DNA of 64,000 bases, taken from assembly GCF_013408745.1 (NCBI RefSeq), contig NZ_JACCBJ010000001.1, positions 2,046,001-2,110,000 on the forward strand, read 5' to 3'. The position numbers and the translations under genes were made by a program. Of the stretch, positions 17,237-33,010 are shown piece after piece. The notes under the pieces were generated by a model. The model was given only the letters and a program-made list of their open reading frames with translations, was not told the DNA's origin and made no database searches. Each line of letters opens with the position of its first letter. Within the stretch, counting starts at the first letter, position 1. The stretch is from Leifsonia soli (lineage in GTDB: Bacteria > Actinomycetota > Actinomycetes > Actinomycetales > Microbacteriaceae).

Positions 17237-18466
17237 TCAGCCTCCGACCGCGGACGCGATGCTGAAGATGGGCAGGTAGAGAGCGACGACCATGCCGCCG
17301 ATCACGACACCGAGGAAGGCGATCATGAGCGGCTCGATGAGCGCCGTCAGCTGCTCCGTGGTGGCCTCGACCTCCTGCTCGTAGAAGTCGGCGATCTTGT
17401 CGAGCATGGTCTCGAGCGACCCGGCGTCCTCGCCCACCGCGACCATCTGCGTCACCATCGACGGGAAGACCGATTGCTTCGACAGAGGCGTCGCTATCGC
17501 CTCACCCTGTCTCACGCCTTCGGCGACCTCCTCCAGGGCCTTCTGGATCACGTAGTTGCCGCTGGTCTCCCCCACGATCCTCAGGGCCTGCAGGATCGGC
17601 ACACCCGCGCTGATCATGTTCGCGAAGTTGCGACTGAAGCGGGCGATCGCGATGCGTTTCATCAGCGACCCGAACACGGGCATCCGGAGCTTGAACGGGT
17701 CCAATCGCTTCCGCACGGATTCGTCGTTCTTGTGCTTCGGCCACCAGAAGGCGAAGAGGATCCCGGCGACGGCGACCACGGGCACGACGAAGACCATGGC
17801 GTGCGAGATCTGCACCAGGATCATCGTCGGAAGGGGCAGCGGCTTGCCGAGCCCGGCGAACATCTTCTCGAAGATCGGGACCACGAAGAGCAGCATCGCC
17901 GCGACTCCGACGATGGTCATGCAGAACACGATGACCGGATAGGTCAGCGCCGACTTGATCGCCGACCGGAGCTTGACCTCCTTTTCGAAGTTCTCGGCGA
18001 CGGCCTCCAGTGCGCCGTCGAGGAATCCGCCGGTCTCGCCGGCCTTGACCATGTTGATCATCAGCGGCGGGAAGACAGCAGCGTGTCTTCGCATGGCGTC
18101 CGAGATTGCGATTCCGCTCTCCACCTGGTTCCGGACATCGGAGAGCACGGCGGTGAACTTCTTGTTCGGGTTCTGCTCGGCCAGGATGTTCAGCGTCCGG
18201 AGCAGGGAGAGTCCCGCTCCGATCATGGTGGCCATCTGCCGGCTCATGACGGCGAGCTCTTTGAGCTTCACCCCCGAGCCGGCAGAGAGCTTGATCTCGC
18301 GGTTGAGCCCGGTTCCTTCGGCCGCCTCCGAGATGGAGACGGGTGACAGTCCCATCGTTCTCAGCCGTGACGCGACGGCGGCCTCGCTCGTGGCATCCAC
18401 CCGGCCCTTGACGATCTTGCCGGACGCGTCGCGGCCCTTGTAGGCGTACGGGGTGCTGATGGACAT
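17237..18466 (-). CDS. pilC: Type IV pilus platform protein PilC (GspF family)
   Basis: The 409-residue inner-membrane platform protein has two T2SSF domains (about residues 70-195 and 275-395) and three membrane helices (about 170-190, 215-245, 375-400). Characteristic repeats of the fold are MSRQMATMIGAGLSLLRTL in the first half and FSRNFANMISAGVPILQAL in the second. It couples the PilB/PilT motors to fibre assembly. It starts two bases after the pilT stop. Length and domain order are standard. Confidence 0.96.
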   Translation of the reverse strand: MSISTPYAYKGRDASGKIVKGRVDATSEAAVASRLRTMGLSPVSISEAAEGTGLNREIKLSAGSGVKLKELAVMSRQMATMIGAGLSLLRTLNILAEQNPNKKFTAVLSDVRNQVESGIAISDAMRRHAAVFPPLMINMVKAGETGGFLDGALEAVAENFEKEVKLRSAIKSALTYPVIVFCMTIVGVAAMLLFVVPIFEKMFAGLGKPLPLPTMILVQISHAMVFVVPVVAVAGILFAFWWPKHKNDESVRKRLDPFKLRMPVFGSLMKRIAIARFSRNFANMISAGVPILQALRIVGETSGNYVIQKALEEVAEGVRQGEAIATPLSKQSVFPSMVTQMVAVGEDAGSLETMLDKIADFYEQEVEATTEQLTALIEPLMIAFLGVVIGGMVVALYLPIFSIASAVGG

Positions 18467-18468
18467 GG

Positions 18469-20082
18469 TCAGCCCACCGTCCCGGAGTAGCTGTCGCCGA
18501 AGTCGAGTCCGCTCGCGGCGATCGCCATGGCGGACGCCTCTGTCGGCGACTCGGCCCGCTGGATGAGACGGGTGATGCCTTCCTTGTCGTGCGCCTTCTC
18601 CATCGCGGCGCGGCGCGTGATGACACCGGCGTTCACCAGTTCGGCGAGATGCTGGTCCATCGTGCGCATGCCGGACTCCCGTCCTGCCTGCATCATCGAG
18701 GCGATCTGGTACGTCTTGCCCTCACGGATGACGTTGGCGATGGCGGGGGTCATCATGAGGATCTCCGTCGCGACCACCCGGCCCGTGCCGCTGGCGCGCT
18801 TGATGAGCGTCTGCGAGACGACGCCCTGCAGCGTTCCGGCGAGCTGGGCGCGAACCTGGTCCTGCTGGTGCGGGGGGAAGACATCGATGACGCGGTCGAT
18901 GGTCTGCGGGGCGTCCTGGGTGTGCAGAGTGGCGAAGACCAGGTGGCCGGTCTCGGCGGCGGTCAGCGCGACCGAGATGGTCTCGAGGTCGCGGAGCTCG
19001 CCGATGAGGATGACGTCCGGGTCCTGGCGCAGGACGTGCTTCAGCGCGTTGTTGAAGCTGTGGGTGTCGTGGCCGACCTCGCGCTGGTTGACGATCGACT
19101 TCTTGTGCACGTGCATGAACTCGATGGGATCCTCGACCGTCACGATGTGGTCGGAGCGCGTGCTGTTGACCAGGTCGATCAGGGCAGCGAGCGTCGTCGA
19201 CTTGCCCGAACCGGTGGGACCGGTGACGAGCACGAGTCCGCGGGGTAGCTGCGAGAACTGCCCGACCGCGTCGGGCACGCCGAGGTCGGCCAGCTGCTTG
19301 ATCTCGGTCGGGATGAGGCGGAACGCTCCGCCGTACGAGCCGCGCTGCTGGTACAGGTTGACGCGGAAGCGGGCATTGGCGGAGATCGTGAACGCGAAGT
19401 CGAGCTCGTGCTCGCGCTCGAACTGCTGCAGCTGACGCTCGGTCAGCAGGCTGGTCAGAGCAGAACGCGTGCGTTCGTGGTTCCACGGCTCGGTACTCGC
19501 CGCGGGGCGCAGACCGCCGTCGATGCGCACCATCGGAGGGGCGCCCACGGTGATGTGCAGGTCGGAGGCGCGCTGGTACACGACCTCGTGCAGAGCGGCG
19601 ACGAGCTCCCTGTCGGCCCTCGCGAGGGCTTCGCGTTCGGGATCGGTGAGGCTCTCATCGAAGCCGGGCGTGGTCGAGTGCGAGACCGCCTCCCGCTCCG
19701 GCTCGGGGGGCGGGGCGGCGGCGCGGCGGCCGGCCGGGATGAGCCGGCTGACGGGGGCCGGTGCGACTGGGTTCGACGCGGACTCGTCGAGCGACCACAC
19801 CGGGGTGGCGGGCTCAGGCGCGGGCGGCGCGGGCGGCGGCGTGTACGCCACGGGGTCCAGCGGCTCCGGCGACACGTACGACACCGGCTCCGCCGGCTCC
19901 GCCGCCACGTGCGACACCGGCTCCGCCGCAGCGGGCGGCGACCACACCGGCGGCGCGCCCAGCGGCGCACCCGGACCCGGCGTCCATCCTGCCGCGGTCG
20001 CGCCGGGCGGGGTCACGGGGATCTCGTAGACCGGCTTGGCCGTCGGCGGCGGGAAGCCGCCCCAGCTGTCGTCGTTCGTCAT
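18469..20082 (-). CDS. pilT: Pilus retraction ATPase PilT with Pro-rich N-terminal extension
   Basis: The 537-residue AAA-type secretion ATPase depolymerises the pilus and powers twitching. The motor part (about residues 165-510) has the Walker A GPTGSGKST (about 287-295), Asp box with TVEDPIEF, Walker B DPDVILIGELRD and His box HLVFATLHTQDA. PilT is usually 340-380 residues. Here about 150 N-terminal residues are Pro/Ala/Glu-rich with repeated EPxxPVxYxxPEP-type units and look disordered. The extension may recruit the motor or interact with PilC/PilM. The start MTNDDSWGG lies 8 bases after the pilB stop. Confidence 0.95.
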   Translation of the reverse strand: MTNDDSWGGFPPPTAKPVYEIPVTPPGATAAGWTPGPGAPLGAPPVWSPPAAAEPVSHVAAEPAEPVSYVSPEPLDPVAYTPPPAPPAPEPATPVWSLDESASNPVAPAPVSRLIPAGRRAAAPPPEPEREAVSHSTTPGFDESLTDPEREALARADRELVAALHEVVYQRASDLHITVGAPPMVRIDGGLRPAASTEPWNHERTRSALTSLLTERQLQQFEREHELDFAFTISANARFRVNLYQQRGSYGGAFRLIPTEIKQLADLGVPDAVGQFSQLPRGLVLVTGPTGSGKSTTLAALIDLVNSTRSDHIVTVEDPIEFMHVHKKSIVNQREVGHDTHSFNNALKHVLRQDPDVILIGELRDLETISVALTAAETGHLVFATLHTQDAPQTIDRVIDVFPPHQQDQVRAQLAGTLQGVVSQTLIKRASGTGRVVATEILMMTPAIANVIREGKTYQIASMMQAGRESGMRTMDQHLAELVNAGVITRRAAMEKAHDKEGITRLIQRAESPTEASAMAIAASGLDFGDSYSGTVG

Positions 20083-20090
20083 GTGCCCTC

Positions 20091-21755
20091 CTAGGCGACC
20101 ACTCGCAGGATCTCTTCGATGGATGTGAGGCCGAGTTTGACTTTCTCCCAGCCGTCCTCGCGCAGGGTGAGCATCCCCTGCTCGCGCGCGGCGCGGCCGA
20201 TCTCGGCGCTCGACGCCCGCTCGACGGCGAGGCGCTCGATCTCCTCGGTGACCGCCATCACCTCGTGGACGGCGATCCGGCCGCGGTAGCCCGTGTTCGA
20301 GCAGGCCGGGCAGCCGACGGGCACGAACATCGCCGGCGGCGCATCGTCGGCAGGGACCGGGAACCGCATCCTCCGCAGGTCCTCCGGCGCGTACGCACCG
20401 GGCTGCTTGCAGCGGTCGCACAGGCGGCGGGCGAGCCGCTGGGCGACCACGCAGTCGAGGGCGGAGCCGACGAGGAACGGCTCGATGTCCATCTCGGTCA
20501 GACGCGTCACGGCGCTCGGCGCGTCGTTGGTGTGCAGGGTCGAGAGCACCAGGTGGCCGGTGAGGGAGGCCTCGATCGCGATCTGCGCGGTCTCGTGGTC
20601 GCGGATCTCCCCCAGAAGCACCACATCCGGGTCGGAGCGGAGGATACTGCGCAGCGCGCTCGCGAAGGTCAGCCCCGCCTTCGGGTTCACCTGCACCTGG
20701 TTGATGCCGGGCATGCGGTACTCGACCGGGTCCTCGACGGTGATCACGTTGATCTCGGGGCGCGCGACGGCGTTCAGAGTCGTGTACAGCGTCGTCGACT
20801 TGCCCGAGCCGGTCGGTCCGGTGACGAGGATCATGCCGTACGGCTTCGAGTACGACTCGCGGTAGATCTCGAAGTTGCGCTCGAGCAGGTTGAGGTCGGT
20901 CAGGGTCATGCCGGTGTTCGTGTTGTCGAGGATCCGCATGACGACCTTCTCGCCCCACACCGTCGGCAGCGTGGCGACGCGGAGGTCGATCTGACGTCCG
21001 CCGTGCACGACGGACATACGGCCGTCCTGGGGTTTGCGGCGCTCGGCGATGTCGATGTCCGACATGATCTTCAGCCGCGAGATGACGCCGTTCTGGATGC
21101 TCTTCGGCGCCGACTGCATGGCGTGCAGGACGCCGTCGATGCGGTAGCGCACCCGGACGTCGTGCTCGGCCGGCTCGATGTGGATGTCGGAGGCGTGGTC
21201 CTGGATCGCCTGGCTCACCAGCAGGTTCACGAACCGCACGATCGGGGCGTCGTCGTCGGACGACTCGGAGACGGCGGTGTCCTCGGAGGGCGCGGTCTCC
21301 TCTTCGAGGGTGGAGGTCAGGTCGCTGAGCTCGTCGTCGGCGCGGATGTAGCGGTCGATGGCCGAACGCAGGTCCGACTCCTCGGCCACGGCTGCCGCGA
21401 CGTTCATCCGGGACGCCGCCCGGACGTCGTCGATCGCGAACACGTTGCCCGGGTCGGCCATGGCGACGACGATCATCCCGTCGGCCGTGGCGATCGGGAG
21501 GACGGTGTGGCGGCGGCAGATCGCGCCGGGGATGAGGGCGACGGCCGCGCGGTCGACCGGATAGTCGGCGAGCTCGACGAACGGGAGGCCGGCCTGCGCG
21601 GCGCGGGCACGCGCCAGCTGGGATGAGCTGATGGCGCCGCGCGCCATCAGCTCGCGCACGACGGACTCGTCCGCCGCCGGCTCGGTCGCCACGCGGTCGA
21701 GGTATTCGATCGGCAGGTGGCCGTGGAGGATGAGGATCTCGGTCATGGACGCCAC
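20091..21755 (-). CDS. pilB: Pilus extension ATPase PilB
   Basis: The 554-residue GspE/PilB-type hexameric ATPase powers pilus polymerisation. It has an MshEN-type N-terminal domain (about 1-150), the Walker A GPTGSGKST (about 312-320), TVEDPVEY, Walker B DPDVVLLGEIRD and the metal-binding tetracysteine (CDRCKQ about 445, CPACSN about 482) that separates PilB from PilT. The GTG at 21755 is chosen because AGGAGGT lies at normal spacing; an ATG three codons in is spaced too far. It is the first gene of the pilus locus. Confidence 0.96.
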   Translation of the reverse strand: MASMTEILILHGHLPIEYLDRVATEPAADESVVRELMARGAISSSQLARARAAQAGLPFVELADYPVDRAAVALIPGAICRRHTVLPIATADGMIVVAMADPGNVFAIDDVRAASRMNVAAAVAEESDLRSAIDRYIRADDELSDLTSTLEEETAPSEDTAVSESSDDDAPIVRFVNLLVSQAIQDHASDIHIEPAEHDVRVRYRIDGVLHAMQSAPKSIQNGVISRLKIMSDIDIAERRKPQDGRMSVVHGGRQIDLRVATLPTVWGEKVVMRILDNTNTGMTLTDLNLLERNFEIYRESYSKPYGMILVTGPTGSGKSTTLYTTLNAVARPEINVITVEDPVEYRMPGINQVQVNPKAGLTFASALRSILRSDPDVVLLGEIRDHETAQIAIEASLTGHLVLSTLHTNDAPSAVTRLTEMDIEPFLVGSALDCVVAQRLARRLCDRCKQPGAYAPEDLRRMRFPVPADDAPPAMFVPVGCPACSNTGYRGRIAVHEVMAVTEEIERLAVERASSAEIGRAAREQGMLTLREDGWEKVKLGLTSIEEILRVVA

Positions 21756-21860
21756 GGGGACCTCCTACGGGAAGCGGCTGCCGACGGGGTCGGGTGAACG
21801 GCAGGCCCGCCGGTCGGAGGCGAGACTCCCCGGTCGGCTGGGCGTAGCCACCCTATTCAG

Positions 21861-21876
21861 CGGCCGGAACCGGCCG
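21861..21876. promoter_or_regulatory. Short GC palindrome upstream of pilB
   Basis: CGGCCGG and CCGGCCG arms with a two-base centre lie beside the larger hairpin at 21882. On the minus strand, TAGGGT at 21855-21850 is a possible -10 for pilB about 95 bases before its start. The role is unknown. Confidence 0.35.
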
Positions 21877-21881
21877 ACAGA

Positions 21882-21925
21882 CCCGCGAGAGGGTGCCACA
21901 CGCGTGGGGGGCACCCTCTCGCGGG
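21882..21925 (-). terminator. Perfect 16-bp stem hairpin between the small membrane gene and pilB
   Basis: Arms CCCGCGAGAGGGTGCC and GGCACCCTCTCGCGGG pair perfectly around a 12-base loop. It lies about 80 bases after the stop of the 74-residue gene and 127 bases before the pilB start. It could end upstream transcription or act in the pilB leader. No long T-run follows. Confidence 0.6.
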
Positions 21926-21992
21926 GCGTGCTTCCATCCTCCGGTGGAGGGTGCGGACGGGCCAGAGCCCCGACGCGCGATAATACGGACGA

Positions 21993-22006
21993 AGCCCGCG
22001 CGGGCT
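21993..22006 (-). terminator. Short palindrome at the stop of the small membrane gene
   Basis: AGCCCGCGCGGGCT overlaps the first base after the stop codon of the 74-residue gene and is followed on the minus strand by TCGTCCGTATTA. It is a plausible weak terminator. Confidence 0.4.
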
Positions 22007-22230
22007 CAGCCGAGCTTGCCGCGGCGGCTCGCCAGGTAGACCAGGACGCCGGCGACGACCGCGCATCCCATCGTCGTGAGCCAGTACGGGAGGGTCGCTG
22101 CGGCGTGGCCGGAGACGGCCTGGGCGACGCCCACGACGAAGCTCACCACGGCGACCACCAGGAGCACGGCTCCGAAGCCGAGCATCGCCCGCCCGACGGT
22201 ATCCGTGTACTGCAAGAGCTGGCGCCACAT
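22006..22230 (-). CDS. Small two-helix membrane protein
   Basis: The 74-residue protein has two hydrophobic segments (about residues 14-40 and 48-66) and a basic end SRRGKLG. GGGAG lies just before the ATG and GAGAAT six bases upstream, so either normal or leaderless initiation is possible. It sits 82 bases downstream of rpoC, beyond a strong terminator, and is separately expressed. The family is not recognised. Confidence 0.65.
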   Translation of the reverse strand: MWRQLLQYTDTVGRAMLGFGAVLLVVAVVSFVVGVAQAVSGHAAATLPYWLTTMGCAVVAGVLVYLASRRGKLG

Positions 22231-22262
22231 GCTCCCATTCTCCCAGGTCGAACGGGCCGGGA

Positions 22263-22305
22263 ACGACGAAGGCCCCCGGCGCAGTGCGCCGGGGGCCTCG
22301 TCGTA
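22263..22305 (-). terminator. Strong intrinsic terminator after rpoC
   Basis: A 13-bp perfect stem (22270-22282 with 22286-22298, loop AGT) is extended by ACGACGA/TCGTCGT with one bulge. It lies 14 bases after the rpoC stop and is followed on the minus strand by TTCGTCGTTCCC. This ends the rpoBC transcript. Confidence 0.92.
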
Positions 22306-22312
22306 CGGGACC

Positions 22313-26188
<3,876 letters not shown>

Positions 26189-26235
26189 TGTTCCTTCTCT
26201 CCTATGGAAGATTCGTCAGTAGGTCTGGCTGCCGC

Positions 26236-29733
<3,498 letters not shown>

Positions 29734-29914
29734 GGAAATAACCTCCGGGGCCCCGTCGGGCCAGTTACTGTCGGTCGTGTATCTATCAGGACGAGTACTC
29801 CCAGTCACGTCGCGCTGCGTATCTGACCCGAAAGGACGGGCCCAGGCACACGCGGAGAAAGTCAGAGCCGACCGCAATATGAAGGCAGAAGTTTGACTGG
29901 GAGCGCAAAGAACA

Positions 29915-29944
29915 ACTATATGTCAATCGGACGCGCCGTGTCCA
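29915..29944 (-). promoter_or_regulatory. Candidate rpoBC promoter
   Basis: On the minus strand TGGACA (29944-29939) and TATAGT (29920-29915) are separated by 18 bases. The predicted start near 29908 gives a 5' leader of about 175 bases before the rpoB TTG. A TTGACA at 29926-29921 has no -10 partner. The 290-base stretch 29734-30023 otherwise holds no gene. Confidence 0.6.
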
Positions 29945-29952
29945 GTCTTTTC

Positions 29953-29981
29953 TTGACCGGAGACACGTCCTGATGTATAAC
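29953..29981 (+). promoter_or_regulatory. Near-consensus promoter antisense to the SDR gene
   Basis: TTGACC and TATAAC are separated by exactly 17 bases on the plus strand. It points away from rpoB into the 3' end of the convergent SDR gene, where no plus-strand gene exists for about 3.7 kb. It may start an antisense or small RNA, or be chance. Confidence 0.45.
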
Positions 29982-30023
29982 GCGGGTCAGGCGTCCCTAT
30001 TCCCGGTCCCCGGCCGGAGCAGA

Positions 30024-31103
30024 TCAGCGGCTGCGCGGGTGGTAGGTCGGGAGGGTGTCGACGGTGGCGATCACGGCCTCCTCGCGCGACCGCGGACTCC
30101 AGCCCAGCACCGTGATCGCCTTCTGCGAGGTGGCGCGGCGCACCGTGCCGATGTCGGGAAGGGAGTCGCGCACGCGCCGGCTGAAGGGTGCGACCGCCCG
30201 CAGCATCCACTCGGGCATCAGCTTGGTGCTCACCCGGCGCCCGGCGGCCTCGCCGAGGTGACCGCGGATGAGCAGCGCGACCTCCTGCGCCGACATGACC
30301 TCGCCGGCGATGGCGAGGAACCGCTCGCCCGCCGCCTCCGGTCGCGTCATGGCGAGGAGGTGCAGCGCGGCGACGTCGCGCACGTCGACGATGCCGAAGT
30401 GCACGTCGGGGAGGCGAGGGAGGCGTCCCTCCTTCACCAGGCGGATCAGCTCGACGGAGGTGGAGATGTCGGGCCCGAGCACCGGCCCGAGGATCCCGAC
30501 CGGATTCACGGTCGCGAGCTCGAGTGCTCCGCCCTCGGCCGCGACGAACGCCCAGGCCGCCCGCTCCGCGATGGTCTTCGACTGCACGTACGGGCTCAGC
30601 GGGCGGCCGCTGTCGAGGTCGGTCCAGTCCTCCTCGGTGAACGGCCGGTCGGTCGGCGGGTGCCCGTAGCCGATGGCCGCGAAGGATGAGGTGAGCACCA
30701 CGCGTTCGACGCCGGCGTCCCGCGCCGCCCGCAGCACGCGCAGGGCGCCGTCGCGGGCGGGAACGATCAGCTCGTCCGCATCCTTCGGCTGAGACGAAGG
30801 GAAGGGAGAGGCGACGTGCAGCACGAAGCGGCATCCGGCGACGGCATCCGCCCATCCGTCGTCGGAGGTCAGGTCGGCGATCGCGAACTCGAGCCGGTCG
30901 CCCGGGTCGTCGACGCCGCCCGCCGCGAGCTGCTGCCGGACGTCGGCGGCGCGGGCGGGCGTGCGGATCGTGGTGCGCACCCGGTGGCCCGCGTCGAGCA
31001 GGGCGAGGATGCAGTGGGCGCCGAGGAACCCGGAACCGCCGGTCACGAGCACGAGATCGGCGGAGGGCGGGGAGGGCGGGGTGGCCGCGTTCGGGTCGCT
31101 CAC
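30024..31103 (-). CDS. NAD(P)-dependent extended SDR (dihydroflavonol reductase-like)
   Basis: The 359-residue extended short-chain dehydrogenase has the Rossmann motif VTGGSGFLGAHC (about residues 20-31), LTSSFAA near 139 and the catalytic YVQSK near 172. It resembles the dihydroflavonol-4-reductase/cinnamoyl-CoA reductase-like group, which reduces varied aldehydes and ketones; the substrate cannot be told. It starts at GTG with AAGGAT six bases before it. It stands alone, about 290 bases from rpoB. The N-terminal Pro/Ser stretch is an extension. Confidence 0.85.
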   Translation of the reverse strand: MSDPNAATPPSPPSADLVLVTGGSGFLGAHCILALLDAGHRVRTTIRTPARAADVRQQLAAGGVDDPGDRLEFAIADLTSDDGWADAVAGCRFVLHVASPFPSSQPKDADELIVPARDGALRVLRAARDAGVERVVLTSSFAAIGYGHPPTDRPFTEEDWTDLDSGRPLSPYVQSKTIAERAAWAFVAAEGGALELATVNPVGILGPVLGPDISTSVELIRLVKEGRLPRLPDVHFGIVDVRDVAALHLLAMTRPEAAGERFLAIAGEVMSAQEVALLIRGHLGEAAGRRVSTKLMPEWMLRAVAPFSRRVRDSLPDIGTVRRATSQKAITVLGWSPRSREEAVIATVDTLPTYHPRSR

Positions 31104-31156
31104 GCCCCCATCCTTCCCCGGCAGTGCGTCAGAGGGAAGCGGCGCAGCCGACCCCG

Positions 31157-31828
31157 TCAGGAGCGGACGAGCGCGATCGCCTGGGACCGGTCGCGCACGG
31201 CGAGCTTCGCGAAGATGGCGTTGATGTGCGTCTTGACCGTCGCGACGCTCACGAAGAGGGTCCGGGCGATCTCGGCGTTGCTCAGGCCGTCGCCGATCAG
31301 CGCGAGCACCTCCGCCTCCCGGCGGGTGAGCGAGGGGAAGCGGACCACGAGCGCACCCGCTGCATCCGGCGGCGCGACCTCCGCGGCGCGGGCCGTGCCG
31401 GTGAGCGCGCCGATCACCCGCGCGCCGACCTCGGGCGCCAGCGTGGTCTGGCCGCTGGCGACGGCCCGCACCGCCGCGGCGAGCTCGGCGCGGCCGGCAT
31501 CCTTCGTCAGGTACCCGCGCGCTCCGGCCCGCAGCGCGCCGAGGATGGACTCGTCGTCGGCGTAGGTGGTCAGGATGAGCACGGCCGTGTCCGGCGCTGC
31601 CTGCCGCACGCGGGCGGTCGCCTCCGCGCCGTCGAGCACCGGCATCCGGAGGTCCATGAGCAGCACGTCGGGACGCGCGGCCACGGCGAGCGCGACCGCC
31701 TCCTCGCCATCCGCGGCCTCGCCGACCACCTCGATGTCGGGCAGCAGGCCGAGCACGGTGACCAGCCCGTCGCGGATGATCGCCTGGTCGTCGGCGACGG
31801 CGACCCGGATGCGCGCGTCGCCGGTCAT
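31157..31828 (-). CDS. NarL/LuxR-family response regulator
   Basis: The 223-residue protein has a receiver domain (about 1-125) with acidic pocket VADDQ, phospho-acceptor Asp in LLMDLRMP (about 58), the Thr of LTTYAD and Lys of LTKDAG. A LuxR-type helix-turn-helix follows (about 160-220) with LTRREAEVLALI and VSVATVKTHI. It overlaps the sensor kinase gene by ATGA and is certainly its partner. The signal and targets are unknown; this class in actinobacteria often controls ABC transporters or stress genes, none of which is adjacent. Confidence 0.95.
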   Translation of the reverse strand: MTGDARIRVAVADDQAIIRDGLVTVLGLLPDIEVVGEAADGEEAVALAVAARPDVLLMDLRMPVLDGAEATARVRQAAPDTAVLILTTYADDESILGALRAGARGYLTKDAGRAELAAAVRAVASGQTTLAPEVGARVIGALTGTARAAEVAPPDAAGALVVRFPSLTRREAEVLALIGDGLSNAEIARTLFVSVATVKTHINAIFAKLAVRDRSQAIALVRS

Positions 31829-32970
31829 CGGAGCATCGCCTCCGCCGTCAGGACGAATCGGCCGGCGACAACCGCAGCCGAGGCGGTGCCTCCGCCGGGA
31901 AGCGCGGCGAACCGCTCGCGCATCCCCTCGACCCCGTACCCGCCGCCGGATGCGGCCAGCGCCGACGCCGGGGTCCCGGTCGCGGGCAGCGGGTTGGAGA
32001 CGACGAGGCGCACGCGGTCATCCTGCCAGACCAGCTCGACCGTGACGGGCCGTCCGGGCGCGTGCTTGCGGGCGTTGCTCAGCCCCTCCTGCAGGGCGCG
32101 CTGCAACGCCTCGGCCTGCTGCGCGGTGAGGGCCGCGGCGTCGCCGGTCACCCGCAGCTCCGCGCGGCCGCCGAGCGAGCGGTGCGCCGCCACGAGCTCG
32201 TCCACGGCGCCCGGGAACGCATCCGCGGTCACGGGCTCCGCGGCCACCGGGTCGCGCAGAGCGGCGACGGCACGTCGGGCCTCCCCCAGCCCGTCCGCCG
32301 CAAGCCCGCGGGCGGCGACCACGCGCGACCGGGCCGCGTCGGCGTCGCCGGATTCGAGGAGGGCGTCGACCGCATCCAGCTGGATGACGAGGCCTCCCAG
32401 GCTGTGCGCGAGCACGTCGTGCAAGTCTCGGGCGATGGCGATCCGCGACGCCTCCTCCTTCATCGCGACGGCACGCTCCCGCAGCAGCGCCGCCTGTTCC
32501 TCCGACACGCGGAACTGCCGCCGGCTCAGCCCGGCGAAGACCGCGAGCAGCATCCCGCCCATCTGGGTGAGGACGTTCGGGATGGCCGTGCCGGCGGGAA
32601 CCGCGCCGAGGGCCACCAGGGCGATCCCGACGCCGCCGACGAGGAGCCCGACCCACAGCGGATCCCGCGGATCGCCGAGCACGACGAGCACGCCGATCGC
32701 GGCGGGGACGACGGTCAGGCCGTCGGTGGGCGCCGCGACGAGCGCGCCCAGGACGACGAGGACGACGGCGCACGCGAAGGCGGCGCGACGGAGGCCGGCC
32801 TTCGCGAGCGCGCCGCGCACCACCCACAGCGCCACCGAGACCAGCCCGAGGACGAGCACCCACACTGGGCGGTGTCCGGAGTCGGTGCGGATCAGCGCGT
32901 AGCCGACGGCCCCGGCGCCGACCACGGTCAGCGCCAGGGCGAGCCAGCTGGGGCGGAGGGAGACGTTCAC
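31825..32970 (-). CDS. Sensor histidine kinase (HisKA_3/DesK type)
   Basis: The 381-residue protein starts at GTG 32970, with CATGAT exactly six bases upstream (leaderless type). About five to six N-terminal membrane helices (residues 1-165) form the sensor region. A dimerisation helix carries the phospho-acceptor His in ARDLHDVLAHSLGG (about 185). A HATPase_c domain follows with the N box EGLSNARKHAPG (about 297) and G box GGGYGVEGM (about 346). It is upstream of and overlaps its response regulator. No extracytoplasmic ligand domain is seen, so it probably senses a membrane-linked signal. Confidence 0.93.
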   Translation of the reverse strand: MNVSLRPSWLALALTVVGAGAVGYALIRTDSGHRPVWVLVLGLVSVALWVVRGALAKAGLRRAAFACAVVLVVLGALVAAPTDGLTVVPAAIGVLVVLGDPRDPLWVGLLVGGVGIALVALGAVPAGTAIPNVLTQMGGMLLAVFAGLSRRQFRVSEEQAALLRERAVAMKEEASRIAIARDLHDVLAHSLGGLVIQLDAVDALLESGDADAARSRVVAARGLAADGLGEARRAVAALRDPVAAEPVTADAFPGAVDELVAAHRSLGGRAELRVTGDAAALTAQQAEALQRALQEGLSNARKHAPGRPVTVELVWQDDRVRLVVSNPLPATGTPASALAASGGGYGVEGMRERFAALPGGGTASAAVVAGRFVLTAEAMLR

Positions 32971-33010
32971 CCGACCATCATGCTTCCCGCCGGCCGTGGA
33001 CGACGCCCGC

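Noticed and set aside
9062..21755. Type II secretion system instead of type IV pilus
   Set aside because: PilM, PilT retraction ATPase and PilN/PilO are present and no secretin or GspL/M-type genes are seen; a monoderm type IV pilus fits better.
29921..29926. TTGACA on the minus strand as the rpoB -35
   Set aside because: No TANNNT-like -10 occurs 16-19 bases downstream; the TGGACA-N18-TATAGT pair is better.
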